NCBI GenBank assembly: GCA_013396915.1
Contig: VWZL01000268.1
Coordinates: 124,001 to 188,000 of the forward strand
Direction of reading: 5' to 3'
From: Stercorarius parasiticus
Lineage: Eukaryota; Chordata; Aves; Charadriiformes; Stercorariidae
Length of the DNA stretch: 64,000 nucleotides
The notes under the pieces were generated by a model. The model did not search any database and was not told where the DNA came from. It saw only the letters and a list, made by a program, of their open reading frames with translations. The number at the start of each line of letters is the position of its first letter. Position 1 is the first letter of the stretch. This document shows positions 23,901 through 36,100 of the stretch, piece by piece. The position numbers and the translations under genes are program-made.

Positions 23901-26900
23901 TTGATCGTTGTTTGTTTTAATATCAATGTTAATATTTGCTAAAGCAGGTAATTCATACAGTTCGGAATCCAACTAAAATATCTACCAAAAGCATTTGGAC
24001 AATTTCAGCCTTGATGTAGCTGGAGTACATCCTTGGAGGTCTGTTGTACTTAACCTGCTTCTGTTTCTGAAGAGAACAGGTAATGATTAAATACTGCGCT
24101 TAGCTCTTCATCTTGCCCTTTCCTCCTGCAGTGGCGTAACTTGCTGCAAAGAAAAATATCAAGGTTTTGTACAGCCCTACTGCTCAGTAGAATTCATGTC
24201 CTCTCTAACAGTAATGTGAAAATTGCTTCTGGGTGAATTGATGATGAGATCAATGTTATGTGGAGTGTGTGGCAGCTTTAAGTGGTCGCTTCGCTAATTT
24301 ATATACTTAAGTGAATAATCTTGGCCAGCTCTTAAACAAAATGGGGTTTAAATCTAAGCTGGATTTTTGTGCACTGGAGGCAGTGATGCCTGACCTCTGT
24401 CTGTGCTCCACAGCAATATTTTGTCCTGCAGCGTGACAAAATACCCCTCTTCTAATTTCTGCTACTAAACAGGCCTACTGAATAGTTTGTCTGTGCTTAA
24501 AATTAATCTAAATACTCACAGATCAGCTTCTCCAAATCCATTTATTCCTTCTGCTGAGGTGGGTGACAAAGTAGCATATGAAGACCTCCCAAATGCAAAG
24601 ACCTTGTAAACAGGCTGAACTCTGCCCTGATGTGGTGCCAGGCAATTAGCTGAGAGCACCACTTGCTTGCTGCTGCTTCCAATTTACTTCAGATTTTGTA
24701 TGCTGTGGCAGCAAGCAGTGGTATTATAGCTAGGTCTTTGGCTGTTCCTGTACTTGGTGGCATTTTCCAGCTCTTTCTTTGTCCTACTAAGGGAAAGAAT
24801 TGCAGTCCCCTTTTCATCTCTGTTGAGTCTTTGCTTCCTCTCTCCTACATCTCCTGCCTTAGAACTAGCCGTGTTTCTGCCCTCGCTGTGGTCTCTGAGA
24901 GCTGGCAATGCCTGTCCTGTCCTTGCCACTCCGCATCCCAGTACCTTTTGCAAACCACCCTGGTCTTCTTGGCCAATGCCTTCATGCAGCCTCACAAAAA
25001 AATCTTGCTCCTGAAAGTCTCGTGATGAAGGCTAAGGGGCAGGACTGAAAAGGGCGTTGTGCCAGCTTTCATTGTCAAGGCCAGTTACAATGTCAGCATG
25101 TACAAAAAGTCTGATACTGTTAAGAGTCCACTGGTTTTCAGGGAGACCTAAAAATCAAGGAAATCTTATGATCCGTGCAACCATGAGGTTAATAAAGTTA
25201 ATGTTTCATTTGTATTGCCTGTGATGCACTGTGCTGGGTAATGCAAGCCAAGTGCATGGCAGTGCTGCCCTCTGCAGCCTCACGTTTTGGTAGCCACAGG
25301 GGTCATGGGGAGTTGTTTTAGGGCAGCCCTATCCGCCTAAGGCTGGAAAGCTACCCAGCCTCAGCAAGGGCATCTTAATGCTCACTCCTTCTTTCGTCAC
25401 CCTGCTAATATGCTTTTCAACAGCAGGATATTGTATACCGCAGTCAGCCTTTTCCATTGCTATTAAGCAAGCTGGACTTCTCAGGTTTTCATGGGATACT
25501 CTAAGCCTTAGCCCATGTTAATGATGCTCCCGACATCGGTGTAGATATATGCAGCAGAGCTAGTGGAGCTACTTGACATGCAGTGGATATGGTGACTAGG
25601 TATGCTCACAGGCAGTCACAGCTGTGTTTTGCTCCCTATTAACCTCTGTCTGAAAGTATGAACTTTTTGTGCCTGTTACCAGTTCTGGCAGCCCATGGCA
25701 AGAAGACTTACTGCTTTATAGATGGCAATTTTTGTGGAGTACAAATTGGGAAAAAAAATTTTGGGGAAAATCGGTACAATGTCCTTAGCACAGTTTGTTC
25801 CTTTGTCTGGACTGTGCGTTAGGAAGATATTTTGAAGAAGAGGTTGGATTTCTATGTGTTTTTCATGGTAGTAATTTTGAATGGGATGAAGAAGAGCGGT
25901 TGGATCTGCTGAGTTAACTTTGAAAAAAGCCAAATAACATCTTCCTGCTCTATTTCTGTTTCTGTATTGGATAATCACGTCTATTTAATTCATTCAGTGT
26001 CTCACATGAGCAAAGAATGCGGTATACAGAATACCACAGACACCAGACACACTTGGTTGCCTCACCTGTATTTGCTGGTGTGCGCAGTTGTAGTGCATGA
26101 GTCCTACTCGACTTAATCTGCCTCATTCAGATACAGATGCTCTTCTTCAAATTTGAAAGTTTTGTGTTTAGACTTATTTACAGTTTCTAAGTGAAATGAA
26201 GTCACCCTGCTTTTTCTTCATTGTGAGGAGTTTGACCTCAGTGTAATTCAATTTAAACTTATACCAGCAATGTAGTTAACTTCCCACCGAATTACGCGAA
26301 GTCCCATGGTTGTGTGTATGATGATTTGTAAGAATTGAGCCAAGCCTTGACTGGGGAATTCAGTTTTAATCTATCCAGCAGTGCCTCACTGCATGTTTCT
26401 CAGCAGAGCCCTATTCTTGACTTTATTATTGTCATTTTTTCCTGGGTGACTATTTTGTGTCCAGAAATTAAACATGAGCAATGATAATCTTTTTGGGAAG
26501 CTAGTAGGGAATGTTAAATTTAGCAAGATGAAACAGTTATGAAGCTTGCAGAACCAACGCAGGATGCTGACTGTGATTTTGATATTGACTTTATTGTTCT
26601 GTAGTCTGAGTTTTGAGTAATGCCCAGCTGACAGAGACAAAGAAATATGTCTTTTAGTGGCCAAAATAAAACTGTGATGTTGTGTACTGGAAGGACAGGA
26701 GATACTGATCCTGTGTATTATCAGCTGTGTAAAATTTAGCGTGTCTTGGCTCTTCCAGCAGTTTACTTACCAAGATGAATCATACCATTAAAAAGTCTCC
26801 ATTGAGTGTGAAGTACCCTGAACAGATTGAGGGTGTTTCATGGACATCCTTAGATGTTGTATGAGGTCCTGGAAGCAAAACTGGCAAGAAAGTAAAGGCA

Positions 26901-29900
26901 ATGAATGCTTAATACAGTTTCCCACTAGTATAATCTCAAAGCTAACAAGTTATGACAGGCAGCAGGTGAATGCATACTTGAGGGTAGATCGTTTTGCCTT
27001 TCTCTTGACAGGCATATAAATCTGTCTTCAATTAATATATGTGTTACAAGAAGAGAAAGTAAATATGTAAACAGTTTCTTCAATTTCCATTTAAATTACC
27101 AATTATTTCAAAATTTAAAGAGCCACTGATGTATGCAGGCAAAAAAGGTTTCATATATGAATGGAAGTTTAAGTTTCAGTGGGCTGCTCACTTCCTCCTC
27201 ACTTGATTTATGTAAAATGCTTTCCAGTTGCCTTCCTGGTAGGCAGTTGTACTCCAAAATGCTCTCTGTGCTATCTTGTAACTAAAAAGGATAGTTTAGT
27301 GCTACTATGCTAACGACACTGTAGGCATCTTGTTGCCCAGGGCTCCTTGAAAATTGGAGAGCATCTGAAGTAGGATGGGAGCTGCTGTAACCGGTTTGTG
27401 TAATGATCAACTAGGGTTTAAATAAAGCTCAGTTCTGGCTGCTAGGCTGAATCTTCAAGAAGTGTTGGCAGACAACAGGTATAAAGAACAAGTAATCCCT
27501 ATGTACAAGAAAAAAATCAAGGTAATCGGAAAAATCCCACCTCTCTGGAAGGGGCCAGTAGTTCAGCCATATAGCAGATGGAAGTAATTAATGGAATATA
27601 AATACAAAAATTAAAAAAACGTACTAAGAAAAACCATAGAATCAGATAGCATTAAAGTGGATTCTTGAAAATCATACCTAAAAATGCCATAAAACTGCTA
27701 AATTAATTCAAATTATTTTTCTGTATTTGTGCACACGTATTTATAGGCTGAACTATCCTTTTGTATTGTGAACAGTAGTAAAATGGAAAACAATGCATGG
27801 TCTTCACATTGTGTTTTCATAAATTGCAATCATCCCTTGCATCCCCTTGGAAAGTCACTGTTTTTAAAATTGAATAGGCTGTATCTCCTCTCTAGGAAAC
27901 TGTCCTCTCCTGTCCTTGAAGGCTCTCAGAGATTTGAATATGGGCTTTAAAGCTGTGGGATTAGAAAATTCACCCTTAGTACAATACACTTCAGATTTTC
28001 TTTCCATCAGCGACATGTCCTGACAAGCGGTGTTTTCTTAAGAGGGTTGTCCTGCTCGTGTTGCTGCTCAACAGATTGTCTTCTGAAATTGCTCTCAGCC
28101 TCAACGTACAACTCTCCCACCTCTTCCTCTGCTTTGAGGATGAGTGCAGAAGAGCATGGAGGCTTCCAAAGTGTAACATAAATACTGCTTCGTAATTGCC
28201 ATAGAGTTTAGGCTAATGACCAGCACTGGGACGGAAAGCAACACTGGCTCATGGTGCACAAGTTGCTAAGCCACAACAGAATGCCAAAACAGACTTTTCC
28301 ATTACTTTCTACATCTGTGCCTTTTAGGACTTCCTACATCTAGGTCACTTTAGGAGATCCTGGAGGTATGCTTTATCAGCTCCCAGCCACATGAGAGCAG
28401 CCATTCTGCTAAGTATCTCCAGAATCAAGGTCTCTGACAAATGCCAAATGCTCTGGGCTTCTGGTCCCCTGCTCAGCACCAATGCGTCTTAATTCTGGAG
28501 CTGGACGTGGCCTGCTCACTTCAGCGAGTCCTGGCATGGTGCAGGCTAGCAAGCCAAGATGCAGCGGTGTCTGCGACGGTCACGGCAATCATCTGCAGGC
28601 TTTTAAAAGGGTAAAAGGTAACTCTGAAATTGTATTTTTGAATGGAATAGAAATACCCAATCTCAGTCCTGAAACACTGCTTATAACTCATTGCCATAAT
28701 CTTTCTGTTAGTGCTGGGAAAAAGCTAGGCTTACTGTTTTGTACAGAAGCCTGCAAGCACAAGAGACATGCTGCGCGCTGTGGTTACCACATTTCTGTGA
28801 CTGATTGTACTGTGAGAGTATAGATAGATTCTTTACCTAGGATATGTTGTGACACATGCAGCTATTTCAGGAAAGCCTCTCTTGAATTACATTTTTCATA
28901 ATAAGCGTATCCCATTTTTTAATAATAAGAATGAAATGTTCCACCTTGTATTCTTATATTTAAAGCTAGCTTATGTTGAAGAGGGATGATTCATTCTTCT
29001 TTTCGAAGGGAAGTGCACCCACACAGTTACTAAAGATTGCTGAATGTTAAGTGTTTCTTCTGACACTTGACCTTCATCTCCATATAACTGGGAATACTTG
29101 GAAGTCTGGCCCCAGATGGCCTCTGGGCACCTCAGAAGTTTTTCTCCTTTTCCCATTCTACTATTAAACTTCTAAATAGTCATTGGTTAGGGCAAGTTGT
29201 TCCAGATACTATGTTAACTAGTATTTCACCTATGTGATGTAAGGAAAAGAACCATAGTTCTTAAACTGAGGTTAATTTAATCATGTTTTGCAGGTATTTT
29301 ACAGGGGACCGCTTGTAGGTTTTGGTGGTGGCATTTTCTTATTTTAATGTTCTGGTTAATAATGCTGTTTCAGGAAAACTGGAGAATGCTGTAGTCAGGC
29401 CTGTCTCTTACTGACCCTGTTGCACAGACAAGTTCAACAGAGAATCCAAAGCAGAAATGCAAATTGAAGTGTGAGAATTTCCCTCCAGATACACAGCCTC
29501 AGGGAAGAGAGGAGAGCATGCAGCTCCCATGGGTGCTGACATGGGCCTGTCAGAAGCCCGGGGTGCCACTTCCCCTGGGCACTCAGACAGGCACTACTCG
29601 ATCCTGTGTCCACGGTAGATGGGGCTGAAATCTACTTTGAACATATTGCTAAAGATTAATTAAAAATAAGCAGTGTGGATGGTAGAGCTGGAGGGAGAAT
29701 GCCAATTCGCTGGGGACTCTCGGTGCTGGGATCAGATTGCAGCCTGAAGTGCCAGGTCTCACCCCAGCTTCAGCTGGAGCTGTCTTCTCCTTCTCTGATG
29801 TATTTGCAATGTAAATAACACTATGGGTTTGGGGGGAAGGGGGGAAGTGTGCCCTGTACTGCCTGGGATAAAGAAATGTAAGCACACAGAATAAAAGGTG

Positions 29901-31812
29901 AGCTTGACTTGAAATTTTCTGGTTGCCTCCAGCTTCAGGCTGCAGAGGGATAGGAATATAACTTGAATGAATGTGAAGACCATGGTATGACACCTTTCTG
30001 ATCTTTGAACCACTTCTCTTTACGTGTATAGTGGACAGATTTATAGGGGCTTATTTTGGAAAGTCAGTATTTATGATCTGAGAAGCTGCAGCTGTGTTGG
30101 TCTGTGCAGCTACACCTCATCTTTCAAATTCATCAAAATGTTTGGCAAAACTGACTTCTCAGTGGAGACGAGTCTACACTTTTATCAGTACTGCAAAGCT
30201 TCTGCATATTATTATTTAAATAAATTTGCCTCAGAAAGGAACAGGAATTTGTAACAAATCAGAATCCTGTCACAAAGTAGTTTTACACACAAAGCTGTAG
30301 CACTTTGCAAGAGAGTATATGGCCTGCTTGTTCTTAATTTTAGCTGGCAGGATTTTAATATTTACATAGGAGGAATTGTTATAACTAAAACATACGGTTT
30401 CATTAATGCAGAGGGGACATAACTTAGGCAAATGCTTGTGTGTTGATCCTACTTGTGACTGGCTCACTGATTCCAATAATGATTTGCAAGAAGCAAGTTC
30501 CCAAATACTTTAAAAACCTTGTAATGTATTTTCTCTATTTTTTTTTGGATCTACCGGAAACATTTAATGACCTCTGTCTGGCAAACCACCACTTATGATT
30601 TTGCAGCATTACATCTGACTCCTGATCCTGGTGGCAAAATTCCCAGCAACTTCAATATAAACAAGATTGCAGTCCAGTTGTGACAGGATATTATGAAAAA
30701 TACTGTAACACATTGAAATGGGGAAGAGGATTTTAGGTTGAAAACTGGTAAGTATAAAATTTGAATTTATTTGTAATAACTATGTTTAAACATATTCTCT
30801 CCCCCATGTGAATGTTCTGGGGGAGTAAAGTCATCGCAAGGACTTGAATAATTGCATCTGGTCAGGAAATCTGTTCCAGATTGCATGCAAAAGTCTTATA
30901 TGTAATAAGAGATACCAAAGCTCTGAGAGTGCGTTCTCGAGTGGAAAATCAAGCAATAACATTGAAAGTTAGTCTCTTGTTCTTTGTGGATCTTATTGCA
31001 TTATAGAGCTACATGAAAAGAATAAGAAGAAACCCACACAGCCATGCCCTCTCTAAGCTGTTCCTTGCCTATAATTTATTACAGAAAAAAAAAAAGAGGA
31101 GGACTGTAAGGTTGAGTTACCTCTGAAATGCATTGACCTTTAAATAAGAACAATATTTAAAATTTCACTTTTGCTGGCTAGAAACTGATTCTCTTCAATT
31201 GACTTAGAACAACGTTTGCAAAGATCAGGTCCTATTTCAGTGATAAGCGACACAATTTTAATAATGAAAGCATCTACAGAGTGTGTTTGTATTGAGCAGA
31301 GGGATGTGTAAGTACAAATATGTACGTATACTTGGTATTGTTTATTTATATACATGAGGATATGTTTAGAAAACAAACAACCTTTCCCTTGTGAGGTCAG
31401 AAGTTATGCATAGCATTGATAAAACCCATCTGCATGGTGGCGGTTTTCAGAAACTTCAAACAAACGCTGCAACATTAGAGCTCTTTCACTCCTGTCCCCA
31501 TCTGCTACATGGGCATCCTCCTGGGAAGCTCTTTTGCCTATAATGTGTACATACTTAACAATTCACTGTTGTACACAGTGTAAGATTTTTATTCCATGCA
31601 AAGGAAATTTTTTTTCCCTAAAATGAACTTTTTTTCATACTTATTTTTAGATAGAAGAGCATCATATCCTAAAATGAGGAAGCAAGTGTAATTTCATCTT
31701 TATAAAGCACTTGTCAGTTATAGAAATGCCACTTCAAAGATAGTGCGCAGCTATTCTTTGCCTTTTTCGCTTGTACCCAGAATTTGACAACATTCTGGCT
31801 TTGGAAGTATTT
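20946..31812. other. Long unique non-coding stretch, no gene recognised
   Basis: About 10.9 kb without a recognisable exon, RNA gene or transposon. A pyrimidine-rich 120-codon frame at 24663-25025 (+) and a 113-codon frame at 28482-28823 (+) have no family motif. AT-rich patches lie near 22510-22570 and 27590-27700. A possible conserved element at 23555-23890 is listed separately. An A11 run lies at about 31083-31095. Isolated AATAAA hexamers occur but have no upstream gene evidence. Confidence 0.5.
23555..23890. promoter_or_regulatory. Possible conserved non-coding element
   Basis: The segment has a dense set of transcription-factor-like words without simple repeats: TAGTAATTG near 23582, ATGCAAAG (octamer half-site) at 23653-23660, the palindrome GTAATTAC at 23671-23678 and GTTAATGCATAATG near 23757. 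This resembles the make-up of vertebrate developmental enhancers. No comparison with another genome is available, so this is a candidate only. Confidence 0.2.
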
Positions 31813-31844
31813 GGGTTTTGGGGGTTGGGTGGTGGTGGGAGGGG
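31813..31844 (+). other. G-quadruplex-forming motif
   Basis: Four runs of at least three guanines are separated by short loops: GGG 31813-31815, G5 31820-31824, GGG 31827-31829, then GGG 31837-31839 and G4 31841-31844. This fits the G3+N1-7 rule. Folding in vivo and any function are not known. Confidence 0.7.
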
Positions 31845-32060
31845 AATTGCAGGTTTTCCCTTGATGCTGCTGAAATTTTTCAAGGGAGGTTAATATGGAA
31901 ATACAGATATTCTTGTCCTGTCCTGTTATCTAACCAGCAACCATTTTTGACAGTGTTCTGCACATTATGAAATTGTATCCATAAGTCCCGTGAGGCTCAG
32001 CCAAAGATGAAGCAGAAGAAAAAGGAAAAGGGCATTCAAACACTTCCCACTCTGAGCTGA

Positions 32061-32092
32061 CTCTTCTCTTTTCTTTTCTTTTTTTTCCCCAG
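32061..32092 (+). other. Strong 3' splice-site-like signal
   Basis: An uninterrupted 30-nt pyrimidine tract (32061-32090) is followed directly by AG at 32091-32092. A branch-point-like CTGAC begins a few bases before the tract. This is close to an ideal splice acceptor. The bases downstream have stop codons in all three frames within about 15 nt, so any exon starting here would be non-coding (UTR or lncRNA) or the site is a decoy. Confidence 0.4.
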
Positions 32093-32260
32093 ATAATTTA
32101 GTGGTGTAGCTACTTAATGACTTCAGATAGCACTAAAATAAACAGCTGCTCCCAGTACGTCCTAGCTAATATAGCCTATCAGCTCAACGATTCATGGCAG
32201 AGTGATTAGATTAACTTCATTACTGATGGATTAACTGGGAGACTGTAGACAAAGGTGTTT
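32093..32260. promoter_or_regulatory. TAAT-rich stretch after the acceptor-like site
   Basis: The block following the pyrimidine tract contains CTTAATGAC, AGCTAATATAG, GATTAGATTAACTTC and GGATTAACTGG, a local density of homeodomain-type cores, and no recognised repeat. It could be a conserved enhancer or a non-coding exon; I cannot tell which, and either would need comparison between species. Confidence 0.2.
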
Positions 32261-33143
32261 CCAAGAATAGCAGGCAGCTAACATCAGTCTGATGTCTCAG
32301 AAATCCTGGACACTTTTCATTGGATTTGTTTTGGGAATCAGAGGGAAGAAAATTTGGGAGTATTTGTAGCTTCGGAGAAGCACAGGCAATAAATTATATG
32401 ATGCTGCTCCGAGTTTTTATGGTACTCTTTAGATCTTGGTCATCTTCAGAAGTTGCTTTTTAGAGGGACCAAGAGAAGAGGACACTATTTCAACCGGGTA
32501 AGTGTCCTGGTGAATAAGGGCTAGCAATTATAGAGAAGGCTTCAAGATCTTCCCTCATCCTGATCTGCACTGCCTGGGAAAAAAGATTGCTCAAGGTTTG
32601 GGAGAAAAGCGTTAAAAATACTTTTAGTGGATGCATGTGTTTCTGTTCTTAGCAATCGTGAATGCTGAAGTTGGTGAAATATGGATCCTGGAAGCATACA
32701 TTTTGGGTCTTAAATGATTACTATTGGATACTAAATGAACAAAACATGCAGGTCAATAAACTGGTTGTTCTCTCTCCAGTCCCACAAGCAGGGAGGCCTT
32801 GCTCTTGCTGAGATCCAGCAGGAACTGGGGACTCTCTCCTTCATGGCGCTGCCTTTTGGCTCCCCTGTGTCGGTATCCCCTGCTGCCTGGGATGGTGGCC
32901 TCTCAATTTTTTGCTCGGAAGATCAACGCAGCCGAACCATTGCCACTGGTGGCGGTGAGGTTCTTGACTCTTCTCCTGCAGTGTATGCAATCGCCATGAA
33001 TCTCGTTAAAATTGCCTTTGTGCTGTTGCTTATACTTACTGTCATGTAGCTACCTACTTGTGCAGCTCTTGTGGATCTACTTGCATTTTCAGGCTTTCCC
33101 TGCTCAAGCACCTTGTATGTGCCAAGCAGTGAAAGGGGCAGGC

Positions 33144-33184
33144 ACAAAGGACACAAAGGACAAACTGTCCACAAAGGACAGTTT
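33144..33184. repeat. Three ACAAAGGAC repeats on a 9-bp grid, with hairpin
   Basis: ACAAAGGAC occurs at 33144-33152, 33153-33161 and 33171-33179. The 9 bases between the second and third copies (AAACTGTCC, 33162-33170) pair perfectly with GGACAGTTT at 33176-33184, giving a 9-bp hairpin with a 5-nt loop. The repeated word contains ACAAAG, a SOX/TCF-type core. A role as a binding-site cluster is inference. Confidence 0.75.
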
Positions 33185-36100
33185 ACACAGTTGGTGGGGC
33201 ACTACTGAAGGCAGTATTGACAGCCAGTTGGTTTACACCTTTCTACCTTGTAGTGAGATAACCCTTGCTGATACCATTAACCAGATAAAGCCATGGTTTG
33301 AGTCACTCAGTGTTTCAGTGCTGTGGTATTAACTGGGAGTAAAAAGCAGAGTTACTGTAGGCACCATGGTGTTGACACTTGCTGTTGACATGGCTTACAA
33401 CTGTAGTTCTCCATCATCAGCAGGCGAGGAGGCCTGGAGGCTGTCCAGCTCCCCTTAGGTGACTTGTGTTGGCCAAACACTGCTGCCTTCTGATGCTGAG
33501 TGGCCCTCCTGCAGCTGTATGGGGAGCACAAATCCCATTTCAGATCGCACACACTCATAGGAAGCAAAAGCCAACCCTGTTTCCCCTTCAGGAGTGCATA
33601 TTTGCTGGAGTGAAGTAGTTGGCCAGATAAATGTAAGAAAAATTTTGTTTTCACTTTCAAGTTGCTACCACTAAGGCTCTCCTCTCTCTGTGTTTGTCGT
33701 CTCTCCTTTTTTTTCTCCTCCTTCTCCATGTGGTGATACTCTTCCAAATGCTTGGACCATGTCATTGCTTTCTTGGTGGTGGTGTAAAGTGCATGACGGT
33801 TGTGGTGAATTCATGGCTTACAATGGCTGTCGTTTGAGTGCAACAACGCCTTTATCTTGGGGGTATGAACATGCTTGGGAGCCATGAGAGCACCATTGAT
33901 TAATTTTAAGCCTCTAAAATGAAAGAAGAAAATGGTGGATTGAAAGCCAAATCGAAAACCAGAAAGCACACGCAAGCAAAGCCCAAAGTAGTGTATTTTT
34001 GTTGTGGCCACCAACAGCAAAGTCAATGCAAAGGACTCGCTGACAAGCCATGTCAAAGAGTGGGTCTGCAGTCTGCATCCAATCTGGACGGTTATTCACT
34101 TACTGCACTGTGGGAAATGGCTTGACCCTCTAAATAATTATTACTCCAGTTATTCAGACCTGCAAAAATGTATGACAGCAGCTGAAAAACCTCCACCTCC
34201 AATATATTCTTCATAGCATAATTATTGTTAGCGTCATTATCTGATTTTTAGATCCTTTCAGCTGTGTCTGCTTGCTGTTTCTCTCTAGGAGCCAGATACA
34301 AAATGGTATTTTATTTCTGGGAATAAGAACGTAGCCTAAAGATCTAGCATGTGAGAATGTATTTGTCTTCAGTGCCACATAAACATTAACTTGATCCCTC
34401 CTAAGACAAATGTTTCTTGACAAATGAAAGTAGTAATGCTCTATTACAGGAGGTTTTCCTAAGGAACTTGAGGTTTATGAAAAGATATTTTAATTTCTAG
34501 GAGAGAAAGTCCATATCCGCAAACCCTGGTGCCAGATGGACACTTGTATTTCCCCAAACCTGAAAATTTTTGGAAGCCTTTTGAAGGTTTTACGCTAAGT
34601 CAGAAAGTCAATAGAAGATAAATACAACTAGCATTACTTGCTGGAAAGTTAATTCCTTATAAGTTTTATTGTCTGATGACTGTGCGCTAAGTTGCATTCA
34701 TGGGATATTTGCACTCATAACTGTGATACCTCTTTGGTATATCTACAGATAGTAGTTTCACCATGCTGTCGAAAACTCGGATGTTTGCGTGACTGGTATT
34801 GCAGGCACACAGGCAAAACAAGCATCCTGTGGCTTAGTCCTTCAATTTTTCATTGATAAAGAAAAAGCACAGTAGTAAAAAGCTTTTACACAGGATAGAT
34901 AACCCCAGTTTATGCTGCATTATTAAGATAATTAATCATTTGATTTATTAATACATTTTTTCTTTTAAGAACTAAAAATTCTGAGGGGTTTTATCATACC
35001 ATGTTTGTTAATTCTATTCAATGAAAGATTCAAACTCGTGTTATAAAGAAAATAAGGCACATGCCTCACAGCTGCCTTCCTGTAACAGTCTGGAATTGTT
35101 CCTTTGAGGCGATTAAGGTTTGTATGTGAATGTGTGTCCAATTTTAGAGACTATTGCATGGATTATTATGCACAGCATGAATTTTGCTATAAAAAACACT
35201 GAAATACCTGTTAGAGCCATATGGTAGTTGTCACACATGAGGGAACAGGCAGACCAAGTATGTGTAACTGTGAGTTCCCAGTGTAGCCTGGGCAGGGAGA
35301 TTGCTCGGTGCCCACCTTCGGAGAAGAGAGCTGTGCCTTCTCCGTTAGTGCTTAAAAACTCAGTTCTATTAAATACGAAGGTCATTGGGTGTCCCCAGAC
35401 TGAGGCAAGTATAAACTGGTAAATAAGAGCACTTTTTCTGGCTCAGAGTCATACCTATTAGCTGTCTTATAGCAGTGGTATATGCAGTCGCCAATTAAGC
35501 GTGTTGTAAGCAGGGAATTAAATGACCTGATCCATAAGTATTCCCCCTGTCCTAGCACGCGTGCAACAAGCCCTTCCTTTCTGACACAATGCTTTCCTTC
35601 GGCGTAGCTGCATGTTAAGTGTAGTCTATGCCCTAAGGTACTAGGATGCGAGCGCTACACGGAAGTCCTTAAGATTTGTGTACGTGTGTGGTGCCATGCA
35701 TAGTGAAGCCTTAGCACTGGTTAGGGCAGGAGGTACCCTGAACAGTGAAGGATTTGCCATAAGGTGTGGCAGAGAGGAAATCAGGATATAAGCTGGGATT
35801 TTCCAGTCTGCTGAGCCTTGTACTTCCAGACTTACTCATTAAGAGATTTATTATAAAAGAGCTAAAAAGATTTATCGAAGGTTTGTTAAAGATTTATTGA
35901 AAGAGAGAAATACCCTTCAGAGAGTGCTTATGCACTGCCTCTTCCCCTTCCCTGTGCTGACTTAAAGGTACTGTGGTAAATAGCCAAGTGCACGATTGAG
36001 CAGTGGTTTGAAGCTCCGTGCTGGGCCCAAAACTGTGTGGGAAGGCAATTTTAAGGCTGGCATTATGAAACGTAGCAGGTCTCTGCAGAGAACAAGAAGG

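Noticed and set aside
31066..31098. A11 run as a processed-pseudogene tail
   Set aside because: No gene-derived body upstream and no flanking duplication.
33352..33765. 137-codon frame (-)
   Set aside because: Charged low-complexity start from an A/G-rich strand; no homology recognised.
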